64,000 bases of DNA, taken from Flavobacteriaceae bacterium (GTDB lineage Bacteria > Bacteroidota > Bacteroidia > Flavobacteriales > Weeksellaceae). The number at the start of each line of letters is the position of its first letter. Positions within the stretch are counted from its first letter, which is position 1. The stretch is taken from positions 124,001 through 188,000 of the forward strand of contig JAUNUH010000003.1 in NCBI GenBank assembly GCA_030538275.1, read 5' to 3'. Shown one piece after another: positions 37,081-42,743 of this stretch. Below the pieces are notes generated by a model that did not search any database, was not told the origin of the DNA, and saw only the letters and a list, made by a program, of their open reading frames with translations. Both the position numbers and the translations under genes were made by a program.

Positions 37081-39519
37081 ATGAAGAATATTACAACGGG
37101 TTTGCTTTTGCTGATTTGTATAAGTTTGTTTGGGCAGGAAGTGAAGGTAAGTGGAATTTTACAAGACAGCGATAATTTGCCTATGGCCTATGCGGCTGTG
37201 ACCTTTGAAGGACTGGATAATACAGAATTTAAACAGGTATATACAGAAGGCGACGGTTCTTTTGAGGTGGAGATACTGCCGGGGAAATATGATATTATTT
37301 TTCAGCCGGTTGCAGGTGGAATTACCGAGCGGGTTGAAACCATTACAGCGGCTAGGAATCTGGGTGTGATTGTGATAAGTAATACGGTGCAACTAGGTGC
37401 TACCACGGCTGTGGGTGAGAGACCTTTGTATCGATTGGAACTGGATAAGCGTGTGTATGATATGGAGCGCGATCCGAGTGTGCGGGGTGCTACTCTTTCT
37501 GATGCGTTGAACAATGTTCCATCGGTTACAGTAGATGGTGATGGGACTGTGAGTTTGCGTGGAAGTGAAAATATTACGGTTTTGATTGATGGTAAACAGT
37601 CGGCTATGACAGGTATTACCAATGTTGCAGATGCCTTGAAGAATATACAGGCAGATGCGGTGCAGCGTGTAGAGGTGATTACAAATCCGTCTGCAAGATA
37701 TGATGCTTCTGGTAGTGGTGGTATTATAAATATCATTATGAAACGAGGTAGTAATCAAGGTTTTAATGGTAGTATCAATGCCAATATTGGGGTTCCGTTG
37801 CAGACGGGTTTGAGTACGAGTTTGAATTATCGTACACAGAAATGGAACTTTTTTGTTTCTCCATACATTAGATATGATAAGCCTAGAGGTAGTAGTAATT
37901 ATACCAATCGCTTTTTTTCGAGCATGGGTCCAGATACGATAGAGACACAAAACGGTGAGCGTATCCGTGAACGATTGAATTTGGGAACAGGTCTAGGATT
38001 TGAGCATTATATTGGTGAGAAGAATACCTTGTCGGCATCGATGAGTATGCGACGATCTTCGGGTGAGAATGTGAATACATTGAATTATCATAATTATGCT
38101 GGATCGACCTTGTATGGGCGCAGTGTGCGTGTGGATACAGAAGATGATACAAATCGTGATATTGAGGCGAGTTTAGGGTTTAAACATGCTTTTAACAAGG
38201 AAGGGCATGAGTTTAATTTTATTTCGAGTGGCTCGTATAGTCATGAGGATGAAATATCTGATATATATGAGCGTGTATTGCTTGGTAGTGGATTGGAGAA
38301 ATCAGATTTAGCGTCCAATTACGAGCAGCAAAGGCGTTATTTGCTACAGGCAGATTATGTTTTTCCGCATGGTGAGGGAGCTCGATTTGAGTTGGGGTAT
38401 AAAGGTAATTTTGAAACTAATGTGAATGATTTTGCTGTGCGTCAAATGAATTTGGATGGAAATTATATATTAAATCCTTTGTTTACAGATCGTGTAGATT
38501 TTGATCAGGACATTCAAGCGTTGTATTCACAATACGGTAATAAGATGGGTAAATTTTCTTATTTGCTTGGGTTGCGTATGGAGAATTCAGCGATTCGGTT
38601 GTTATCTGCCAATGCCAATGAGGGTAGAGGAGATTATAATTCACGGAATTATACACATTTTTTTCCATCAGCGACGGTGAATTATACATTTGATGAGGCA
38701 GAACGTAACCAAGTTCAATTCAGTTATAGTAAACGAATCAGAAGGCCTTGGAGTAGATGGTTGAGTCCTTTTAGTAATTTTTCTGATGATAGGAATACCT
38801 TTCGTGGAAATCCAGAGTTGAATCCTGTGATTACCAATGCTTTTGAACTTTCTTATCTTACGCAAATTGGTAAAACTTCTTTGACGCCCTCTCTATATTA
38901 TCAAAAAAGTACAGATGACATGACGGTTTTCCGTCGTCCGGCAAATTATAATGGAAACACGATTTTTATTTCGCAGCCGGTGAATGCAGGTGATGAGATG
39001 CGTTATGGAGCTGAATTGGTAGCGTCAACGCAATTTGCCTCTTGGTGGCGATTATTTGGGAATTTGAATTTGTATGGATATGAAAATACGGGTTCTTATT
39101 ATGATGAATTATCTAACCGGACGTATGATTTGAGTGGTAAAGGCTTTAGTTGGTTTGCACGATTAACGAATAATTTTAAATTACCATCTAATATAGATTT
39201 TCAATTGAATGGTTTTTATCGTGCGGGTCAAGAAAATGCACAATCCAAGAGAAAGCCGATGTATATGGTAAATTTGGCATTGAGCAAGGATATAATGGGA
39301 GGAGATGGCACTTTGTCCTTGAATGCTCGAGATATTTTCGAGACGATGCGTCGTAGGGTAGAAAATTTTGGTCCGGGCTATACATCAGATTTGGATATGC
39401 AATGGCGCGGGCGACAGATTACGCTTAATTTTACCTATCGTATCAATCAACAGAAGAAGCGTGATCGTGGAGAGCGTGGGCAGGGAATGGAAGAGAATGG
39501 CGAAGGTCAAGAGTTTTAA
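37081..39519 (+). CDS. TonB-dependent-receptor-like outer-membrane beta-barrel protein
   Basis: The 812-residue protein starts at MKNITTGLLLLICISLFGQ (signal peptide). A carboxypeptidase-regulatory-like domain (about 22-105) comes first, then a plug domain with the pattern RGATLSDALNNVPSVTVDGD and SLRGSENITVLIDGKQS and IQADAVQRVEVITNPSARYD, then a long barrel ending in WRGRQITLNFTYRIN. It resembles the 'outer membrane beta-barrel family' (OMP_b-brl_2/3) rather than SusC. The last 20 residues are a hydrophilic KKRDRGERGQGMEENGEG tail. Ligand unknown. The strand is G-rich like purK. Confidence 0.87.
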   Translation: MKNITTGLLLLICISLFGQEVKVSGILQDSDNLPMAYAAVTFEGLDNTEFKQVYTEGDGSFEVEILPGKYDIIFQPVAGGITERVETITAARNLGVIVISNTVQLGATTAVGERPLYRLELDKRVYDMERDPSVRGATLSDALNNVPSVTVDGDGTVSLRGSENITVLIDGKQSAMTGITNVADALKNIQADAVQRVEVITNPSARYDASGSGGIINIIMKRGSNQGFNGSINANIGVPLQTGLSTSLNYRTQKWNFFVSPYIRYDKPRGSSNYTNRFFSSMGPDTIETQNGERIRERLNLGTGLGFEHYIGEKNTLSASMSMRRSSGENVNTLNYHNYAGSTLYGRSVRVDTEDDTNRDIEASLGFKHAFNKEGHEFNFISSGSYSHEDEISDIYERVLLGSGLEKSDLASNYEQQRRYLLQADYVFPHGEGARFELGYKGNFETNVNDFAVRQMNLDGNYILNPLFTDRVDFDQDIQALYSQYGNKMGKFSYLLGLRMENSAIRLLSANANEGRGDYNSRNYTHFFPSATVNYTFDEAERNQVQFSYSKRIRRPWSRWLSPFSNFSDDRNTFRGNPELNPVITNAFELSYLTQIGKTSLTPSLYYQKSTDDMTVFRRPANYNGNTIFISQPVNAGDEMRYGAELVASTQFASWWRLFGNLNLYGYENTGSYYDELSNRTYDLSGKGFSWFARLTNNFKLPSNIDFQLNGFYRAGQENAQSKRKPMYMVNLALSKDIMGGDGTLSLNARDIFETMRRRVENFGPGYTSDLDMQWRGRQITLNFTYRINQQKKRDRGERGQGMEENGEGQEF

Positions 39520-39525
39520 TAAAAA

Positions 39526-39561
39526 TTTGTTTGGGTATAATCAAAAAAAGGTTTAGTTTTG
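39526..39561 (+). promoter_or_regulatory. promoter before the tRNA/GIY-YIG tandem array
   Basis: TTTG is present twice (39526-39529 and 39530-39533), followed by a 20-bp spacer and TAGTTTTG at 39554-39561, a perfect TAnnTTTG. It sits 36 bp before the first tRNA-like half and 682 bp before the intact tRNA. It is probably the original promoter of the tRNA gene. Confidence 0.7.
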
Positions 39562-39597
39562 CAGTCCGTTTTTTGAAACAATTTTTCATAAATGATT

Positions 39598-39670
39598 GGT
39601 CCTATAGCTCAGTTGGTTACCTGCCTACCTGGCGGTAACGGCAGGCAGGGAGCACTTGACTCATAATCAG
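39598..39670 (+). pseudogene. partial tRNA (CAT) copy 1, 5' half interrupted in the D-loop
   Basis: Bases 39598-39619 equal the first 22 nt of the tRNA at 40244, and 39650-39670 equal the D-stem 3' strand and the anticodon arm up to TCAG, except for one C-to-T change in the anticodon stem. In between is the palindrome. The T arm and 3' acceptor strand are missing, so it cannot make a tRNA. Confidence 0.9.
39620..39649 (+). repeat. 30-bp palindromic insert in tRNA half, copy 1
   Basis: The arms CCTGCCT and AGGCAGG form a 7-bp stem, with an inner ACC/GGT pairing around TGGC. It sits exactly between A and G of GGTTAGAGC in the D-loop, with no loss of tRNA bases. The same insert occurs in copy 2 and nowhere else in the window. 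Confidence 0.85.
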
Positions 39671-39682
39671 AAGTTCATTAAA

Positions 39683-39961
39683 ATGATGTATATTTATGTT
39701 TTAATAAGTGAAGTTGACGGCAGATTTTATGTTGGAATGACTAAAAATGTTGAAAATCGCTTAAAAGAACATAATTCCGGGAAAACCAAAAGCACAAAAG
39801 GATTTAGACCTTGGAAATTATTCTTCTCTGAAGAATTTGAAAGCAGAGAAATAGCAAGAAAAAGGGAAAAATATCTTAAAAGTGGTTATGGAAAACAATG
39901 GATAAAAGAAAAATACAAACGGTCCTATAGCTCAGTTGGTTACCTGCCTACCTGGCGGTAA
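39683..39961 (+). CDS. small GIY-YIG endonuclease, copy 1
   Basis: The 92-residue protein is a minimal GIY-YIG nuclease domain: YIYVLI (3-8), RFYVGMTKNVENRLKEHN (YVG at 16-18, Arg26, His30), KSTKGFRPW and ESREIARKREKYLKSGYG (probable metal-ligand Glu near 62). ATGs at 39683 and 39686 follow the anticodon-arm remnant; an upstream in-frame ATG at 39656 lies inside the tRNA remnant. The domain ends near residue 72. The frame then runs into the next tRNA half, giving RSYSSVGYLPTWR, and stops in the palindrome. No other domains are present. It is probably the mobility enzyme of the element. Confidence 0.88.
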   Translation: MMYIYVLISEVDGRFYVGMTKNVENRLKEHNSGKTKSTKGFRPWKLFFSEEFESREIARKREKYLKSGYGKQWIKEKYKRSYSSVGYLPTWR

Positions 39962-39993
39962 CGGCAGGCAGGGAGCACTTGACTCATAATCAG
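39921..39993 (+). pseudogene. partial tRNA (CAT) copy 2, 5' half interrupted in the D-loop
   Basis: Same structure as copy 1, shifted by 323 bp. The first 22 bases also encode the C-terminus of the copy 1 nuclease. Confidence 0.9.
39943..39972 (+). repeat. 30-bp palindromic insert in tRNA half, copy 2
   Basis: Identical to 39620-39649. Its TAA supplies the stop codon of the copy 1 nuclease at 39959-39961. Confidence 0.85.
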
Positions 39994-40005
39994 AAGTTCA
40001 TTAAA

Positions 40006-40266
40006 ATGATGTATATTTATGTTTTAATAAGTGAAGTTGACGGCAGATTTTATGTTGGAATGACTAAAAATGTTGAAAATCGCTTAAAAGAACATAATTC
40101 CGGGAAAACCAAAAGCACAAAAGGATTTAGACCTTGGAAATTATTCTTCTCTGAAGAATTTGAAAGCAGAGAAATAGCAAGAAAAAGGGAAAAATATCTT
40201 AAAAGTGGTTATGGAAAACAATGGATAAAAGAAAAATACAAACGGTCCTATAGCTCAGTTGGTTAG
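40006..40266 (+). CDS. small GIY-YIG endonuclease, copy 2
   Basis: 86 residues, identical to copy 1 through residue 86 (SYSSVG). It overlaps the intact tRNA by 23 bases: the codons for SYSSVG lie in the acceptor and D arms, and the stop is the TAG of GGTTAGAGC in the D-loop (40264-40266). Cutting of the transcript by RNase P at 40244 would therefore remove its stop codon. Confidence 0.88.
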   Translation: MMYIYVLISEVDGRFYVGMTKNVENRLKEHNSGKTKSTKGFRPWKLFFSEEFESREIARKREKYLKSGYGKQWIKEKYKRSYSSVG

Positions 40267-40317
40267 AGCACCTGACTCATAATCAGGTGGTCCCTGGTTC
40301 GAGCCCAGGTGGGACCA
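40244..40317 (+). tRNA. intact tRNA with CAT anticodon (Met or Ile2)
   Basis: A full 74-nt cloverleaf: acceptor GGTCCTA/TGGGACC, D stem GCTC/GAGC, anticodon stem CCTGA/TCAGG with loop CTCATAA, T arm CCTGG TTCGAGC CCAGG, and discriminator A. CCA is not encoded. A G1-C72 pair excludes initiator tRNA. It is an elongator Met or a lysidine-type Ile tRNA; sequence alone does not decide. It has no promoter of its own directly upstream because the GIY-YIG gene abuts it. Confidence 0.95.
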
Positions 40318-40328
40318 CATTTATAATC

Positions 40329-40368
40329 AACCACTTACAATTAATTTTGTGAGTGGTTTTTTATTTTG
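40329..40368 (+). terminator. terminator after the CAT tRNA
   Basis: An imperfect stem AACCACTTAC / GTGAGTGGTT with an AT-rich loop is followed by six T, then ATTTT. Confidence 0.75.
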
Positions 40369-40387
40369 ACGAACATTTGACGAACAT
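40366..40387 (+). repeat. 11-bp tandem direct repeat TTGACGAACAT x2
   Basis: Two adjacent copies of TTGACGAACAT occur 48 bp after the tRNA end. This could be the remnant of an integration site or simply a chance tandem; no integrase gene is present. Confidence 0.5.
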
Positions 40388-40414
40388 TAATTCTATGTAT
40401 TATAAATTTATTTC

Positions 40415-40797
40415 ATGAATTTAGAACTAAGTCCAATTGCATTCAGTTTTGCTATAATAGCGTTGTATTTATTTGATAGATTCTTTAGTTTTTTCGATTG
40501 GTTTCAAATGGATGGTCTTGAATTGCCTGATAATGCCAAAAATAGAGTAAATATCCGAAATGGATATTTTGTATTCATCATTTATTTATTACGACCGCGC
40601 TAAGTATTTATAAACTTTTTGTTGAAAAAGAGATTCCAAATTTGGAGTTTATAGCTGCATTTGCAGTTTTATATGTCATCATAGCCTTGTTTTTGAGAGA
40701 ATTGACAAAAAGAAAAACAATAGGTTTTACTTCAATCTCCGACCTACAGTTGCATGATGAAATACAAACGAAAAATCTATTTGAAGCAGTTAAATAA
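40415..40797 (+). pseudogene. frameshifted small membrane protein
   Basis: The first frame (40415-40603) encodes MNLELSPIAFSFAIIALYLF ... NRVNIRNGYFVFIIYL and stops soon after. A second frame continues without a start codon: ITTALSIYKLFVEKEIPNL ... FAVLYVIIALFLRELTKRK and ends LFEAVK at 40797. Together they make a sensible protein of about 127 residues with three hydrophobic segments. The break falls in a TTTATTTATT tract; one extra 4-bp ATTT unit would restore the frame. No family is recognised. It may be a broken gene or a sequence error. Confidence 0.55.
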
Positions 40798-40862
40798 AGG
40801 ACAATATCATTTTTCATTTGTTTTTTGCCGTTAATCGCTCAATTCTCCATGTATGAATTGGT

Positions 40863-40870
40863 TATCTTTG
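40863..40870 (+). promoter_or_regulatory. -7 box TATCTTTG before the 327-residue gene
   Basis: TATCTTTG is a perfect TAnnTTTG, 24 bp before the ATG at 40895. Confidence 0.5.
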
Positions 40871-40894
40871 CATGAAATCTATCGTGAATAAAAC

Positions 40895-41878
40895 ATGGCA
40901 TTAGAACTCTACAATCCTTTTGCGGAAATGATTTTTGACCGAAATTTTTGCTTTCTCACAGGGAAATTATGTTACGATTCCGTTTCTGTTTTTCCTGAAT
41001 GGCTTTTGCAGCATTTTGATTTGGCAGATGAAACTTTTCAACTCATGGAAAAGGAGTATTCAATGGCTTATAAAGATATGAGATTGCCTTGTACATTAGA
41101 GGTTAAACAAGCTTTTGATGCATTAGAAGATAAATTTATAACTGCGTACAACAATGGTTTTGAGGGGATTTCCGCCTTGGACGATGAGGTGATTTTCCAA
41201 TGGGCCGGCAAAATTGTGTATGGAATTATTTATCACGAATTAACTTATGAAAGGGGGCGTGTCGAGAAAACAAGAAGAAACTTTGAATTGTCCCAAGCTC
41301 TAATTCGTAGGTTTGAATTGTTTCATCTTATGCTGCAATCGGTGGTGGCGCCAGTGAAATTCAAAGGGAATAAACCTTGGTCGCTCGTAATTTTCCCCTT
41401 GAAATATTCAGCTGATATTTTCAGCTACCGCGATGATATGATTAATCTTTTGTTTACTATGGGTGTGAACAATTTCGGTTTCATCATTCATTTTCAAGAC
41501 AATGGAGCCATTGCAGCCAAAGAAAATGTATTATTGCAACAGTTGCAGGGCCACGTATTGCATCCCGTTCAGTACGAAGAATTATATGCTCGCTTTCATT
41601 ATTCGGATTATATTCTACAATACGAACCCAAGTATGAAATTGATTTCATTGATGATCAGGTGATTATTGAGTCATTGCCAATGATTCCGAACGAAGATCT
41701 TCCTCTTTTTGGTCGTTGGGATAATTCGCTTTTTGCGCAATTGCTCGCTAATTATTGGGAAGTGTATGGTCTTGAAGGTGAGGAAATAATGCCGCAACAA
41801 AAACCCTTGCTCAGCTTTTTGCAAAATCCCTACACATTGGATTTTATTTTGCCCGAAAATATAAATTTACCCTATTAA
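40895..41878 (+). CDS. conserved unknown protein with CFLTGKLC motif
   Basis: 327 residues. The N-terminus has NPFAEMIFDRNFCFLTGKLC (a Cys pair six residues apart) followed by SVFPEWLLQHF, which resembles one half of an HNH-like zinc site, but no second Cys or His pair completes it. The rest is mixed alpha/beta without signal peptide or membrane segments. I believe proteins of this type recur in Flavobacteriia, but I know of no function. It has its own promoter and stands alone. Function unknown. Confidence 0.72.
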   Translation: MALELYNPFAEMIFDRNFCFLTGKLCYDSVSVFPEWLLQHFDLADETFQLMEKEYSMAYKDMRLPCTLEVKQAFDALEDKFITAYNNGFEGISALDDEVIFQWAGKIVYGIIYHELTYERGRVEKTRRNFELSQALIRRFELFHLMLQSVVAPVKFKGNKPWSLVIFPLKYSADIFSYRDDMINLLFTMGVNNFGFIIHFQDNGAIAAKENVLLQQLQGHVLHPVQYEELYARFHYSDYILQYEPKYEIDFIDDQVIIESLPMIPNEDLPLFGRWDNSLFAQLLANYWEVYGLEGEEIMPQQKPLLSFLQNPYTLDFILPENINLPY

Positions 41879-41943
41879 ATTCGGTAAGAATAATGGGTAA
41901 ATTCAAACGCTCAAGCCATTGTAATAAGATATTATAACTGGAA

Positions 41944-42567
41944 ATGAAAGAATTTTGGGACGATAGATATCGACAAGAAGAATATGCTTATGGCGTAATT
42001 CCTAATGAATATTTTCGAGAAAAAATAATGTCATTGGATTTGGGTAGAATTTTATTACCTGGAGAAGGTGAAGGCCGAAATGCTGTTTTTGCAGCAGAAA
42101 TAGGATGGGAAGTTACGGCATTTGATATGAGTTCAGAGGCAAAAATCAAAGCTATGCAATTGGCCATGCATAGAGGAGTTTTTGTAAATTATTGTGTTGG
42201 ATCTCTGGAAGAACTAGATTTATCATCAGAAACTTTTGATGTGCTGGCATTGATTTATTTTCATATGCCATCAGAAGTAAGGAAAAGTACGTTTCAAAAA
42301 TTAATAAAACTATTAAAGCCTGGGGGAATCGTAATTTTAGAAATGTTCAGTAAAAATCATTTAGAATTAAATACTCAAAATCCTGGTGTTGGTGGTCCAA
42401 AAGATTTGGATAGTCTATATTCCATAGAAGAAATTCAACTAGATTTTAATCATTTCCAAATAATTGAACTCAAGCAAGAGAAAATTACATTAAATGAGGG
42501 AATTTACCATAACGGAAAAGCCTCTGTTGTAAGATTTATAGGTAAAAAGCTTTTGCTCGAAGAGTAA
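41944..42567 (+). CDS. class I SAM-dependent methyltransferase
   Basis: 207 residues. It begins FWDDRYRQEEYAYGVIPNEYF, as in TehB/thiopurine-like methyltransferases. The SAM motif I is ILLPGEGEGRNAVFAAEIG, motif II includes VTAFDMSSEA, and motif post-II is LIYFHMP followed by LLKPGGIVILEMFS. The substrate is unknown. It follows the unknown 327-residue gene by 65 bp on the same strand. Confidence 0.87.
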   Translation: MKEFWDDRYRQEEYAYGVIPNEYFREKIMSLDLGRILLPGEGEGRNAVFAAEIGWEVTAFDMSSEAKIKAMQLAMHRGVFVNYCVGSLEELDLSSETFDVLALIYFHMPSEVRKSTFQKLIKLLKPGGIVILEMFSKNHLELNTQNPGVGGPKDLDSLYSIEEIQLDFNHFQIIELKQEKITLNEGIYHNGKASVVRFIGKKLLLEE

Positions 42568-42743
42568 AATCTTTTTGTAAAGCTGTGAAATAATTAATTT
42601 TGATTCGGAAACTCATATTTTTCAGTTAAAATAGCCTGAAGATAGGTGATTTTTGTCATGGAAACAGTTTAATAATATTAAGTTTACCATAAGCTAACTT
42701 TATTAAATTTTGATAAACTAATTTCGCCTGAAATATAAATTTT

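Larger units (their letters stand above)
39598..40243 (+). repeat. perfect 2 x 323-bp tandem repeat: tRNA 5' half + palindrome + GIY-YIG gene
   Basis: Units at 39598-39920 and 39921-40243 look identical base for base. Each has a 5' half of the downstream tRNA, split in the D-loop by a 30-bp palindrome, followed by a small GIY-YIG gene and the bases AAAATACAAAC. The array ends exactly at the first base of the intact tRNA (40244). The unit is read on the same strand as the tRNA. Identity of the two units implies a very recent duplication or active homogenisation. Confidence 0.93.

Noticed and set aside
37393..37950. 185-codon open frame on the minus strand
   Set aside because: Antisense within the outer-membrane barrel gene; the product is a low-complexity Ile/Thr/Arg sequence, a shadow of the receptor codons.
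39598..39993. Two extra functional CAT tRNA genes
   Set aside because: Both lack the T arm and the 3' acceptor strand and have a 30-bp insert in the D-loop; they cannot fold into a tRNA.
39598..40243. CRISPR array
   Set aside because: Only two long identical units with a protein gene in each; there are no short repeats with variable spacers.
39598..40317. A group I or group II intron inside the tRNA anticodon loop
   Set aside because: The 3' half of the tRNA does not follow the inserted sequence in either unit, there is no intron core, and a complete tRNA lies downstream. The unit adds a 5' half instead of splitting the gene.
40366..40387. Integrase attachment site after the tRNA
   Set aside because: The 11-bp repeat has no match to the tRNA 3' end and no integrase or phage gene is near, so I only list it as a repeat.
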